Assembly (NCBI RefSeq): GCF_001544915.2
Contig: NZ_FCOE02000013.1
Coordinates: forward strand, 124,001 to 188,000
Direction of reading: 5' to 3'
Origin: Caballeronia pedi
GTDB lineage: Bacteria > Pseudomonadota > Gammaproteobacteria > Burkholderiales > Burkholderiaceae
Length of the DNA: 64,000 nt
This document shows positions 16,011 through 25,218 of this stretch, piece by piece. The notes below the pieces were generated by a model, which ran no database searches, had not been told where the DNA came from, and saw nothing but the letters and a program-made list of their open reading frames with translations. Made by a program: the position numbers and the translations under genes. Numbering within the stretch: position 1 is the first letter of the stretch; each line of letters begins with the position of its first letter.

Positions 16011-17206
16011 CGGACTCGCCGTCGCACTGCAAGACGTTCAGGACAACCCGGCGCGGTATGCACGGCAACTAGAACGTGCGAAGAAGTCGCCGGGCTATGC
16101 CGTGTGCCGGTGCCAAGAGCGCGGCGCGGGCAACCTCTTGCGTCTCGTTGTGCGTCGCTATGGCGAGCTTTTTCCTCTCGCCCAGATGGCCTGACGACGG
16201 GCCCAACCACGACGAGACCTCGTGCCCATTCTACGCTGCAGTGCCCAGTAAAGACGGAAGAGTGCCCGACGCCCTAAATGCGATTCGACAATGGCCCGTA
16301 GGGCTGAACGTCAGGCTCGACGCCTCGCTTTCTGTTCGAACCGTCGAACGGTCGGCACGCGCTGAGAGCAGCTCTTCCCTCACCGGCACAACTCGCCGCA
16401 CGGCGCCTCGTCTTGGCTTTCTGCAACGGCATTGGCTCGAGGCTGGTTTGAATGTCTGGCAAGGTAGGTCAACACGCGGCTGGGGGCAGTGCGACGCGCA
16501 GCTCGTGGCCGCTCTTGGAGATGGCAAATTCAACGGCAAGTCGATCCAAGAGGTCTTGCATGTAATGCGTCGGCACGACGAAGCTAACGCCGAGTCCATC
16601 GCCGCCGAATTCAATGCGTTCCTCGACGGGATCAAGACCACACCCCAAGACTCGCCGCACCGTTTGGTGCTTGGCGAGCTCCGCGCCGTGACGCCTTCGA
16701 GGTACGGCTTCGTCGTCAACCTCCGCCAAACGAAGCGCACATTCTTCGCGTCCGCCCCTGTTGTCGAATTGTCCACTGCGTCGTTCCGGTCCGCTTGGGC
16801 GATGATCGGCAATGCCAGCGCGCGGGTGGTGATTCTGGCTGTGGTTGAACGGACCAGAGACGGAAATCTTCGGATCATCGACCTTGCGCTGCAACTGTGA
16901 GGCAGCACTTTCGTGCCCTGCGACTCGGGCTACGAGGTCGAAATGGCGAACCGGCTGGTCGCCGAGCGTCGACGATTCATCAAGCCATTAAGGCTCGAGG
17001 CAGGCGATGTCATGCTGCCCGACTTCCAACTGACGGATACTCGTTCGCCGACGGCGATTGAAATTTATGGCATGCAAGGCAATCACCAGTACCTTGCCCG
17101 CATGAAAGAGAAACAGGCTCTTTATGCGCGCACCATAGCCCCCTGCGTTGAGTGGATCCCGCCAGCCGACGTAGCGTCGGTGCTGCTTCCCAACCGCGTG
17201 ACTTGA
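15991..17206 (+). pseudogene. DUF1173-like gene, frameshift plus stop
   Basis: Three consecutive open segments read as one protein of about 400 residues. The first (15991 on) contains PGYAVCRCQ and RRYGELFPLAQ; the expected continuation WPDDGPNHDETSCPFY is in the next frame, implying one extra base near 16186. That frame then meets TGA at 16898-16900 and continues in frame to 17206 with DFQLTD...AIEIYGMQG...RMKEKQ, which resembles a PD-(D/E)XK-type nuclease end. I recognise the start as DUF1173-like with moderate certainty. Two independent lesions argue for a true pseudogene. Confidence 0.6.
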
Positions 17207-17260
17207 CGGCCGCTTCCTCTAGGATACTTTGAGCGCGTTCTTAACTGCCGAGCAAATGAC

Positions 17261-17769
17261 ATGGCCTCGAACTCGTTCTTTCTAAGTCGTGCAGTCGCGC
17301 GTTACGCCAACCGGCAAGTGAATTATCCCGCGCTCGCGATGGCAAGTGCGATTGACGCGGTCGACGAACGTCGCAAACAGATTGTCGTCGCCGCTGCGGA
17401 CAAACGTCCCTGCGCGCCGTGTTCTTCAGTTCTCTCGGCGCGATACTCGACATCCACGCGACTTGGGACGAACTTGACCAGTCAGCTAAGGGATGGCTCG
17501 CTTTCACCATCCATTGGAATCGGTGGTGGTTGCCCAACGCGGATCATGTCGAATTGTTGAAGCAACACACATTCGTGCCAACCGACCTCCGATTCGCGAA
17601 TCGAGACTTAGCGGGGGCTCCCGGTGACATAGCCCCTTTTCGCGAATACCTCGATGTCGTTGAACTGCACTACCGCCGCGACGCAGCCATCTCCAGCGTC
17701 CTGTTCCCGCCAAACGCTGTAGCAGCCGTCGGAACTTCTCGTATCGATGCGGCCGGCCGCTATTCATAA
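17261..17769 (+). pseudogene. Hypothetical gene with a frameshift
   Basis: The frame opening at 17261 (MASNSFFLSRAVARYANRQ...) has good coding character until about 17400, after which the good frame is the next one (LRAVFFSSLGAILDIHATWDEL, to 17769). Joined, they give about 169 residues with a Trp-rich middle (IHWNRWWLPN). The switch implies a one-base indel near 17400. No family is recognised. Alternatively translation starts at 17419 and only the shorter protein is made. Confidence 0.5.
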
Positions 17770-17776
17770 AGCGTCG

Positions 17777-18094
17777 ATGCGGAAGGTGATTCCCTTCGGA
17801 AGGCGAGCCGTCTCTACTAAAACGCTCGGCGACGTTCAGGCCCAGTGTGCACACCGGAACCTACGGCTCGTCGAAAGCGGCGCTACCGTCACGTGCGCCG
17901 ATTGTCACGTCACGCTCAACCCATTTTGGGCGCTCTCAATGCTGTCCGAACAGTACGCGTTAGCGATGCGTCACATCGACCGGCTCAACGAACGCGTGAA
18001 GCTTGCCGACGCTCGGATCCTGAAGCTATCGCAGGAGCTCGATGGAATGTCACCGGGCAAAAGAAGTGCGATTCAGTCGCCTACCGACACTTGA
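17777..18094 (+). CDS. Zinc-ribbon/coiled-coil small protein
   Basis: A 105-residue protein starting MRKVIPFGRR. A Cys/His cluster (CAHRNL...TCADCHVTLNPF) is typical of a small zinc-binding module, and is followed by a predicted coiled coil (MRHIDRLNERVKLADARILKLSQEL). Such proteins are common on phages and plasmids and have no assigned role. The start follows the preceding stop by seven bases. Confidence 0.55.
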   Translation: MRKVIPFGRRAVSTKTLGDVQAQCAHRNLRLVESGATVTCADCHVTLNPFWALSMLSEQYALAMRHIDRLNERVKLADARILKLSQELDGMSPGKRSAIQSPTDT

Positions 18095-18146
18095 CCAACC
18101 GTCGAACAGTGGTGCAATAGGGTCACCAACGACTTAGGAATGCACC

Positions 18147-18542
18147 ATGAAACGAACCTTCGAATGCGGTCACAGCGGCAAGGGCAAGTACTGCCATGCG
18201 TGCGCGGCTGCAGAAAAACAGAAGGCACAGCGACGTCTCGCGCTGGAAGAAAAGCGCGCGGCGAAGCGAGTCTCGACGGCCGACGATTCGATCGACCTGT
18301 CCATCGTCCAGCACCTCTCAGCCGTACAACGAGAGGCAAGAGACCTGCTCGCAAAGGTCAGCAGTGGCATGCATCCATTTTCGCTCGATGGCAAGTTCAT
18401 AAAGTCGTCGGCCGGCAAGCTGGTCTCCGTGCCGGTTGGCCGATCCTATCGCCTGCTCTTTGACGCGCCCTCGCTCGCACCGCTGCGCCTCGTCAGTCAC
18501 GAAGACTACAATGGGATTGCGGCGAACCGCGTGGCCGCATGA
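18147..18542 (+). CDS. Small protein with N-terminal zinc motif
   Basis: A 131-residue protein. The N-terminus (FECGHSGKGKYCHAC) is a compact Cys/His zinc motif; a basic helix follows (QKAQRRLALEEKRAAKR). The C-terminal half (VPVGRSYRLLFDAPSLAPLRLVSHEDYNGI) recalls the strand pattern of RelE/ParE-like toxins, but the key residues cannot be confirmed by eye. AGGA precedes the ATG by seven bases. No antitoxin-like partner stands immediately beside it. Confidence 0.55.
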   Translation: MKRTFECGHSGKGKYCHACAAAEKQKAQRRLALEEKRAAKRVSTADDSIDLSIVQHLSAVQREARDLLAKVSSGMHPFSLDGKFIKSSAGKLVSVPVGRSYRLLFDAPSLAPLRLVSHEDYNGIAANRVAA

Positions 18543-18594
18543 CTTCCCTCGACGGAAGCTTCGCGCCGCCATCCTCTGAAGGAGGTATATCGCG

Positions 18595-18783
18595 ATGAAG
18601 GTCAGCCCGAGCTTGGCGTTGAGAACCGCAATCAACGCTTTGCGCGACATCGTTGAAAGTGAGCGCATGCCAAATGGAATCCCGCTAACTGACGATGAGC
18701 GCGAACTGCATCGGTTATCTGCCGATGAACTTGAGAAGCAACTCGTGGCACCGAAAAGGCTAGTAGGTGGGCTGCAAAGGTGA
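18595..18783 (+). CDS. Small helical hypothetical protein
   Basis: A 62-residue helical protein, MKVSPSLALRTAINALRDIV, with an unusually strong ribosome binding site (AAGGAGGT) nine bases before the ATG. Family unknown. It follows the 18147 gene by 52 bases on the same strand. Confidence 0.6.
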   Translation: MKVSPSLALRTAINALRDIVESERMPNGIPLTDDERELHRLSADELEKQLVAPKRLVGGLQR

Positions 18784-18822
18784 CTTCCAGCGACCGCGAT
18801 CGGTCGCCCTCACGGAGGTAGC

Positions 18823-18828
18823 TATAAT
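18823..18828 (+). promoter_or_regulatory. Possible -10 box (TATAAT)
   Basis: A consensus TATAAT, 55 bases before the Lar-like gene. No good -35 box lies at the right distance, so this is a weak call. The region between it and the gene is GC-rich and can form a small hairpin (GCCGGCGAGCCGGC). Confidence 0.35.
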
Positions 18829-18882
18829 TCACGGCGGCTTACAAGATTAGAACCGCCGGCGAGCCGGCGACAGGACAGCGCC

Positions 18883-19548
18883 ATGACTGACGAACTGTTT
18901 CCCTGCGACCACTGCGGCGGAAAATGGGCATTTGGCTTTTCGCACCGGCTACTCAAACGCCCGTCTGCACCCGCGCGTGATTACCTGACCGCCGAAGAAA
19001 GTATTGCCCCCGAGATCAACGATCTTGAAGCGCGCTCTCTGTTCGCGATCCCGCAAGAAAAAGTCTGCTGCATTTTTTGCGAAGAATGCGGGATGCAGAC
19101 GCCGTGGATTGCGATTGGGGACGACCGGCATGCCGCGCTTGAAAAAGCAGGCACAATTTGGAACGCCCGCACCAGGCGTCCTGCTGCGAAAGAGGGAGAC
19201 CTCTTGAAGCTGGTCAGAAAGGAGCTAAGCGCGCTCGATGCGCCGTTCCTGATTGATCTGCTCGCCAGAACCGAAGGCGACTGGGAGAAGCGTGGACCGA
19301 TTTTCGCCATGCTTGCCAGGAAGATCGTCGACAGCAAAATCACCCTGAGCGACTTTTGGCCCGTGGACACCGTTCTCAACGACGCGGCCAGATATCGAAA
19401 GCTGCAACAACTCGCGAAGCGCATTTACATCGACGGCATTGCATCTATCCAGTTTCCTCGCATACCGGCAACGGGCGGCGACGAAGGCAATTTCGAGAAC
19501 AGCGTGAACCTCGCAGTGGACGATCTCCCTGACCGAAACCGCTGGTAA
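18883..19548 (+). CDS. Lar-like zinc-ribbon protein
   Basis: A 221-residue protein. The N-terminal 100 residues match the pattern of Lar-type restriction-alleviation proteins: CDHCGG near the start, CEECGMQTPW in the middle and a closing WNAR, which together form a zinc ribbon. In Rac prophage, Lar relieves type I restriction; most relatives are only similar in this fold. The C-terminal half (DAARYRKLQQLAKR...) resembles the tail of phage proteins that carry the same domain. A role in antirestriction is possible but unproven. Confidence 0.6.
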   Translation: MTDELFPCDHCGGKWAFGFSHRLLKRPSAPARDYLTAEESIAPEINDLEARSLFAIPQEKVCCIFCEECGMQTPWIAIGDDRHAALEKAGTIWNARTRRPAAKEGDLLKLVRKELSALDAPFLIDLLARTEGDWEKRGPIFAMLARKIVDSKITLSDFWPVDTVLNDAARYRKLQQLAKRIYIDGIASIQFPRIPATGGDEGNFENSVNLAVDDLPDRNRW

Positions 19549-19625
19549 CTTGACCTTGGCGCCGGTCTGCAATACTTGGACTGTGCATGGCCCTTTTCTG
19601 CCAGCACGACCCAGGAGAAACATAA

Positions 19626-19766
19626 ATGTCCCCCGTCGAGTACCTCAGCGCAGCCTACCGTCTCCGCGCGAAGCTGGTCCCGCAAATTGCGACCGGTTTG
19701 GCGCTCGCCGTCATCTTGACCTATTACGCGCTGACCAGCCCATCACTCGACTTGCTTCTCAGGTAG
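19626..19766 (+). CDS. Small membrane protein
   Basis: A 46-residue reading frame, MSPVEYLSAAYRLRAKLV, with an AGGAG site eight bases before the ATG. A single hydrophobic segment (IATGLALAVILTYYAL) spans most of the second half, so it should be a one-pass inner-membrane protein. Family unknown. It follows the Lar-like gene by 77 bases. Confidence 0.5.
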   Translation: MSPVEYLSAAYRLRAKLVPQIATGLALAVILTYYALTSPSLDLLLR

Positions 19767-19790
19767 CCCTCGGTCGTAAAGCGGCTTAGG

Positions 19791-19806
19791 AATTATCATG
19801 ATAATT
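19791..19806. repeat. 16-bp palindrome AATTATCATGATAATT, copy 2
   Basis: Identical to the copies at 14987 and 50824, again preceded by AGG. It lies between the converging small membrane gene and the recombinase gene, 105 bases past the recombinase stop, so it could be a recombination site for that enzyme. Confidence 0.8.
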
Positions 19807-19910
19807 CTCAAAACTGAGCCGCCCCTCGACTAAGCACCTGATTTGACGCGCTTCCTGCAAAAAGGGAGGGAGTAACAAAATCCCATGAGGTCCGATTTTG
19901 TTACTCCGAC

Positions 19911-21053
19911 CTAATTTCTATCAAAAATTCTGTACAACGCTTGACGAGAAATGCCTAAGGCAGCCGCCGCAGCCGTTTTGTTGCCGTCCGCCGCCTCGAC
20001 CGCAGCAAGCGCCTGCTCGAGGGTAATCGCGGCAGACTTTTGATGCGCGGCGCTGTTGTAGCTCGCGATGTACGCGTTGGCCTTATTGCGCCGACTGTGC
20101 CCCGCCGCTTCAACCACCTGCTTCATCGCTTCTCGGTGAAGCTCGATGTCGGCTTTCTCGCCGGTTCCTTTCACCGGCGCCGCGACTCCCGTCAGCAGCT
20201 CATACATCTGTTGGAGATACTGGTGCCGGAGTCCATGACTGGTAATTCCGAGTCCGGCTCTTGTGACACCGTGCCGCTTCAGAACCTCATAGTAGTGGTT
20301 CTTCCACTGCGTCAGGGTGTACCCGTCGGGGATAGTTGATCCGGTGAGATCGTTGCAGTATTGCATGGCCTCTTCAAGCAACATCAGCTGCAACCGCATT
20401 TGCGCCTGCATCGGTACGAGGCGATCCCGGCCGCCCTTCGTTCCACGCGTCACGATTAGAAACCCGTCGCGACGCACTGAGTCCTTCGGCCTTAGGAGAA
20501 AGCTCTCCTGCACACGCAACCCAAACGCCGCCTGCAGCCTCAACTGCAGCGCCACGACCGGATCCGTCTCGGCAATCGCGTTGATCACCGCCACGGCGTC
20601 AATCTTCTTTCCCTCCCACGATTTGTCCTCGAGCGCCGAATACGAACGAATAAGCCCGTGCTCCTTGCGATCGACATAGTCGGCTAACGTACCGACGAGA
20701 TTGGGCTTGTTTACCCAACTGGCTAAAGCGCGGATGTACGTGAGTTTGTTCTCAATGGTGCCGGCGCTTTGCTTTTTCTGCACCCACAACTCGACGAGAC
20801 TCCGAACGTGCTTTTCCTTGATCGCCCACGGTGACTGCAACGCAAAGCCGATCTCCCGAAGCTCGACGAAAGTGTGGCAAAGCTTCTGCAACCGATATCC
20901 CTGCGTATCGACGGAGAGCTTCTTCGTGCTGACACGTGTGCGACTATGTACCCGATCAACGTTCTCAACGAACAGGACGCCAAGCTTGCTTTTGAAATCC
21001 GCTGGAAGCCTGTAACCGCTCAGAAGCGCGCGTACATTCACTGTCACTGCCAT
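19911..21053 (-). CDS. Tyrosine recombinase with C-terminal HTH
   Basis: A 380-residue phage-integrase-family protein. The catalytic pattern is visible: Arg in FGLRVQES, HGLRH, GHSRRNKANAYIASY with the likely nucleophile tyrosine. An N-terminal SAM-like DNA-binding region precedes it. Unusually, the protein continues past the active site with a Fis-type helix-turn-helix (NKTAAAAALGISRQALYRIF). It is unlike XerC/D and Rci in length and end. GAGGGG precedes the ATG. The palindrome at 19791 lies just beyond its stop. It may resolve multimers of the replicon or integrate an element. Confidence 0.8.
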   Translation of the reverse strand: MAVTVNVRALLSGYRLPADFKSKLGVLFVENVDRVHSRTRVSTKKLSVDTQGYRLQKLCHTFVELREIGFALQSPWAIKEKHVRSLVELWVQKKQSAGTIENKLTYIRALASWVNKPNLVGTLADYVDRKEHGLIRSYSALEDKSWEGKKIDAVAVINAIAETDPVVALQLRLQAAFGLRVQESFLLRPKDSVRRDGFLIVTRGTKGGRDRLVPMQAQMRLQLMLLEEAMQYCNDLTGSTIPDGYTLTQWKNHYYEVLKRHGVTRAGLGITSHGLRHQYLQQMYELLTGVAAPVKGTGEKADIELHREAMKQVVEAAGHSRRNKANAYIASYNSAAHQKSAAITLEQALAAVEAADGNKTAAAAALGISRQALYRIFDRN

Positions 21054-22870
21054 CTGTTTCCCCCTCGGTGTTTGCTAAAAGAAGAGCGGACCGCGCGATG
21101 AAAAGCGCAGCCAAAGTCAAACGCTTGCCTAAGTTCCAAACGGTCTGAGAAGCGGCGGCCCTGCTCCTGATACCCCGAAGAAGCTGTCTGCAGTCCCGCC
21201 ATAGCAGCGTGCCCGAGCGCTTCCTGTCGGGCTCTCACATCCGAGACCCCAATCGCAATGACAACAGCCAGAGCGACCACTCAGCATGCGCGAGGAACCC
21301 ATGGTCCACCCATCGGATCGTTCGCCGCCCGATCTGTGCAGACGGTATCTGACGCGCAGACGACACCGACACTAAGTACCCCTAAAACCCGAGGAAGTTC
21401 GATCGCAGCCGCCCCAGCCCGTCGACGCGCTGAATCGATGCGCAGCCGACAAGTCGCGCGTCCATTGCGATGAGCGGTCGATGTAACCGTCGAAGCTACA
21501 AAGAAATACTGGAGTCGGACCAACGCTGACTTCCATCCATACGGTGGTCGCCACCCACTCCGCGAAAGCCGACGCGGAGACGTCTGCCCGCGCTGGCAGC
21601 CGCACCAAATCGCTGTCGCTCTCGAGGGCAGCATTGCGTTCGAAAATGCCCGACGCGAAGGCGTCGAGATCGTTCGAATCATGTTTGAAGCGATGCGCTC
21701 GATCGCCGCCAGATGTCAACCCATGATGGCGCACGCCATTCGGCTCTCTAAAGCTTTCCCAAAAGATTGGCCCTAGCGCTACGTGGTACGAGCCGACGAT
21801 CACCGTCCCGGTCATACACCGCCCGAGGACGAACCCGTTGGCAGCCTTTTGCATTGCAACCTCATGTTTGCCGTTGCGTGGTCCGGACGATGTGATTGAC
21901 GTCCGGTTCGTTTGCCGCCGCGTGAGGCACCAGGGAGCCTATCTCCTGATTGCCATCGCGCTGCGCGCCGCGTATCCCCGCCGGGTCCTGCCTTCCTGTC
22001 CATTAGCGATTCCATTCGATAGCCCTGCACGTGGAAGAAACGTGCATCGACCGTCCGTATTGCTGCGTGCTGTCCGACCCACGCTTCGCGTGTTGACCGA
22101 CACTGGGTTGCTGCAAGCGAAGGCAAACGCGGACCCGCTTCCCGGTTATCTCGTCGTTCTGTGTGCTGTGCCTGCTGCTGCCAGCAGTCGACTCGCGCGC
22201 CTTTCGTTGCACGAGTCGACTAAGCCGCTGCTACGGCTACCGCGCCGGCCGTGACGCATCTCTGCGCCCGTGTGCCCTGTCCTTCGACGGCACGACCTCG
22301 GCCATTTGCTCGGTAATTCGTTTGCGCTGTTTCTTTTCCGGTCGCGCCTACCGTTCGTCTTCCGTACAGGGAAAGCCTCGCCATTACGGCTCGCTCCACC
22401 CCCACCCCAAAGCCCGTTCAATCTGCCGCGGTGTGTCGGGCGTCATGCAACGTACCCAGCTTCGTATGCTGAAAGGATGTGTCCATGCACATTGAGGTGG
22501 AGTCGCTCCGAAGCGCCAGGACCTGTGTCCGTGTCCGCTCCCAAGCCGTCTCAACTCGCTGATTCGGGCAAAACCGCCCCCAAACCCAATGGATATCGCG
22601 TGTCCGGCTTCCTCAACTTGGGTCGCCTTGGGCTTGATTAGCTTCAGAAAAAGGCCGCATCAACTTGCGACCTCTGACAGAGGGCCTTTCGCTAGGCAAA
22701 GCGATGCCCTCGATGGTCCGTTTAGGAGTCGATGCGCTGTTCGCGCGGTGGGTAATAGAAGGATATCTGGCAGGAAACTCAATGCGCGGGTGAAAGCTGC
22801 CTAAATCATGCGAGCTTTCGCTGCCTTGACTTTGCGACGTTCTCGATAGAGTAGGTCCGTCAGCAACAGG
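21054..22870. other. Long stretch with no firm gene
   Basis: About 1.8 kb where most frames are arginine/serine-rich and interrupted. A minus-strand frame at 21044-21280 has a hydrophobic start (MVALAVVIAIGV) and abuts the recombinase; the minus frame at 21372-21854 is listed separately. No repeats, tRNA or transposon ends are seen up to 22870. It may be decayed DNA. Confidence 0.4.
21372..21854 (-). CDS. Possible hypothetical protein
   Basis: A 160-residue frame, MQKAANGFVLGRCMTG, with a composition closer to a real protein than its overlapping frames (SAFAEWVATTVWMEVSVGPTPVFLCSFDGYIDRS). No family, no good ribosome binding site and no operon partner. The C-terminus becomes Ser/Arg-rich, so it may be a truncated or broken gene. 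Confidence 0.35.
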   Translation of the reverse strand: MQKAANGFVLGRCMTGTVIVGSYHVALGPIFWESFREPNGVRHHGLTSGGDRAHRFKHDSNDLDAFASGIFERNAALESDSDLVRLPARADVSASAFAEWVATTVWMEVSVGPTPVFLCSFDGYIDRSSQWTRDLSAAHRFSASTGWGGCDRTSSGFRGT

Positions 22871-22872
22871 CT

Positions 22873-23029
22873 TTGGCCCCTCTTGGTTCCGCGTAGGTAC
22901 CCTAACGAGAGGTGCGCTCGGCGCCGCTAAGCGCATGGCCCTCGCAGGGACCAAGGAGGGGCCAAGACGAGCACAGCCGCTTATGAGAGCGCTTGTCTTG
23001 ACCCTTCGCGGGACCAAGCAGGAGCCACG
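22873..23029. repeat. Three-copy repeat upstream of PRTRC D
   Basis: A 25-30-bp unit with core GGGACCAAGGAGGGGCC occurs at 22939-22969 and 23003-23029 on the plus strand and inverted at 22873-22897. The copies differ at several positions. They lie within 200 bases upstream of the actin-like gene at 23074, the position expected for an operator or centromere of an actin-type partition system. Confidence 0.6.
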
Positions 23030-23073
23030 CAAAGGTTGTAGGCAATGGCTATTTGAACTCTGGAGAGAAAGAT

Positions 23074-24093
23074 ATGAAGACACAGGTTTTTGCAGTCGAC
23101 GTTGGTTACGGAAATACTAAATGGTCGTTCCGTATGGGCTCGGACCTCGCGACAATGATGTTTCCGTCGCTTGCCCCGCTTCGTGTGAGCGACGCGGTTT
23201 CGACCTTTGGCCAGGGCGTGCTGTCGGACCGCAAGGTGGCCGCAATCGAAGTCGATGGCACAGTGTTTGAAGTGGGCCCTGGTGTCGAGCGATCGTCAGC
23301 TTATGGAAACGCCGGGCGGACCCTTTCTGAAGATTTCTGCACAACGCCGAACTACGCGGCGCTACTCTATGGCGCGCTCCATTTCGCAGGATTGACGGAA
23401 GTCGAACGTCTTGTTCTGGGCTTGCCTGTCCATAGCATCGGCAAGTATTCGGACGCCGTTCGCGACGCGTTCAGCGGCACACTGAGTTTCGGTGCGCACA
23501 AGGTGCATATTGGTAGCGTGAAGGTCATCCCTCAGCCCCTCGGGTCGCTCGTGTCATTCTCGGAGTATGGCGGCAGTGCGTTCGACCGGAAGAACGAACA
23601 CATCGTCATTGACGTTGGGTACTTCACGACCGACTGGGTGGTTGCAAACGGCTTTACGATGAATGACAGGCGTAGCGGTGGCGCTCCGGGCGGTGCGTCG
23701 CAGGTCTATCAGCGCATGGCTTCGTTGCTTGGCGAACGGCAGGGCGAACTCATCACTGATCTTGAGCGCATCGATGAGTGCCTGCGGCTGAAGCAGCCTC
23801 TGCTCTTCTACAACGAGGACATCGACCTCGCACCGTACCTTGAACAGTCGCAAGCAGTCGTCCTGGCCACCGTTAAAGAAATTCAGAAAAAGGTCGGCCG
23901 CACTGATGCCGTTCGGTCCATCGTTCTAAGCGGCGGTGGTGCGGCACTCTACGAGCCCGCAATCCGCGAGGCGTTTCCCCGCAATCGTGTTGATCTGCTG
24001 GACGCACCGTGCTTCGCTAACGTGAAGGGCTTTCTTATCGTAGGAGAATCGACGCTGGCCCGTGAACGCAAGTCGCTCGGAGCGGCAGCATGA
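23074..24093 (+). CDS. PRTRC system protein D (actin/ParM-like)
   Basis: A 339-residue actin/Hsp70-fold ATPase of the ParM/StbA type, matching PRTRC protein D. Phosphate-1 motif FAVDVGYGNTKW at the N-terminus, phosphate-2 HIVIDVGYFTTDWVV in the middle and an adenosine-type VLSGGGAALY near residue 290. ParM-type proteins polymerise to push plasmid copies apart. I chose ATG 23074 for its GGAG site. The stop overlaps the next start (ATGA), so a small partner is co-translated. It is 14 kb from the other PRTRC genes and on the other strand. Confidence 0.85.
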   Translation: MKTQVFAVDVGYGNTKWSFRMGSDLATMMFPSLAPLRVSDAVSTFGQGVLSDRKVAAIEVDGTVFEVGPGVERSSAYGNAGRTLSEDFCTTPNYAALLYGALHFAGLTEVERLVLGLPVHSIGKYSDAVRDAFSGTLSFGAHKVHIGSVKVIPQPLGSLVSFSEYGGSAFDRKNEHIVIDVGYFTTDWVVANGFTMNDRRSGGAPGGASQVYQRMASLLGERQGELITDLERIDECLRLKQPLLFYNEDIDLAPYLEQSQAVVLATVKEIQKKVGRTDAVRSIVLSGGGAALYEPAIREAFPRNRVDLLDAPCFANVKGFLIVGESTLARERKSLGAAA

Positions 24094-24458
24094 CAAAAAA
24101 AATGCTGATCAAGGTGACGGTGGACGAGGCGCTGTTTCCCGAGCTGTATCAGCGTTTGGACGAATACGAGAATCCGCGGCTACGCGCGGCCGTGCTCCGC
24201 TCGCTCGCCAGCGACACGGTGCGTCTTTTGACAACCGGCGCTCCGCGGGCTCCCGCTACGGGCTTAGTATCGACGCCGCCGCCGACGGATCGGCATCGCG
24301 CGACAAGAGCGACAGGTTCGACGCCGCCTGCTTTATCGCGCCCACTCGTCGCAACCGACGAAAAACGTCCCGTCGCCGCCGCGGAGCCGGATGCAATGTC
24401 TGAGCTATCAGATCGTTTCAATGTCGATGAGATCGCAGACCAGTTCGCCGGCTTTTAG
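24090..24458 (+). CDS. Small partner of the actin-like protein
   Basis: A 122-residue protein whose ATG overlaps the stop of PRTRC D by four bases. The N-terminal 45 residues (MLIKVTVDEALFPELYQRL...) look like a ribbon-helix-helix or small helical DNA-binding fold; the middle is a Thr/Pro/Ala-rich linker and the end is an acidic short helix (SDRFNVDEIADQF). By position it could be the ParR/StbB-type adaptor that links the filament to the repeats at 22873-23029. That is inference. Confidence 0.6.
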   Translation: MTKKMLIKVTVDEALFPELYQRLDEYENPRLRAAVLRSLASDTVRLLTTGAPRAPATGLVSTPPPTDRHRATRATGSTPPALSRPLVATDEKRPVAAAEPDAMSELSDRFNVDEIADQFAGF

Positions 24459-25065
24459 TCGACCGACAGACGTTGCTCCTTGATACACGATCCGCTCGAG
24501 CGCGCCGCTAACCCGGCATATCCCGACTGCGATGGAAGTCGGGCGTCTCTTTTGCCGTACCTCCACTATGTCAGAAAATCGTGAGTGCCATCGCCGTCCC
24601 AACACGGTGCGGCGATCCGCGCGACCGGGAGCAACTATTCGAGACCCGAACGGGGACGAAGCGGCGCAGCGGAAGGTCGCTGCCTTCGTCGTTGATCCTT
24701 CCCATGTCTCGCCTACCGTGAAATGCTTTGCAACGAAGGCGTCTGTTGCAGCGATTTCTCGTCTTCCTCAGCCCTTGCATGACTACGCGGCAACTCTGAA
24801 AAGGTTGCGCGTCGACGATGTTGCAGCACTGGTCCCGTTGGTTCGCACCCGAGTAATTCCGGCGTTGGCTGCACCCTCACCGTCCGAAACCAGCCCGGGC
24901 GGTAGCACTATCGAACACCGTCACGCGGTAGCAAAGCAAATCTGTTGCCTTCGTCTAACGCGCCAAAACGCTCGCGCCTTGACTTTGACATCCAACTGCG
25001 AAGATGGGTTATCGATGTGACAAGCATTCGCTCGCGACGCTAACCCAACGACTATTGAAGCGGTT
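24459..25065. other. Intergenic region, nothing firm
   Basis: About 600 bases. A plus-strand frame from 24532 to 25020 is open but rich in Arg/Ser/Thr, with no ribosome binding site, and I do not count it as a gene. No repeat or terminator is seen after the 24090 gene. Confidence 0.35.
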
Positions 25066-25218
25066 ATGGACATTCTCGACAGCTTGATGCAACTGGACTG
25101 GACGCGCGGGGCGCGGATGTGGATTTTGCTCGCGGCCGCACTCGCTTTGTGCGAAGCTGCATTCCTGTTCCGCCGCGCTATCATTAACAGGAACGAGGGG
25201 GACAGTGATGGACGCTAA
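25066..25218 (+). CDS. Small one-pass membrane protein
   Basis: A 50-residue frame, MDILDSLMQLDWTRGARMW, with a hydrophobic segment (MWILLAAALALCEAAFLF) followed by an Arg-rich cytoplasmic end. Its end overlaps the start of the next small membrane gene in another frame, an arrangement typical of co-translated small proteins. The ribosome binding site is weak. Confidence 0.4.
   Translation: MDILDSLMQLDWTRGARMWILLAAALALCEAAFLFRRAIINRNEGDSDGR

Noticed and set aside
18147-18542. A RelE/ParE toxin with its antitoxin
   Set aside because: The similarity is limited to a strand pattern at the C-terminus, catalytic residues cannot be identified and the neighbouring gene has no antitoxin features.
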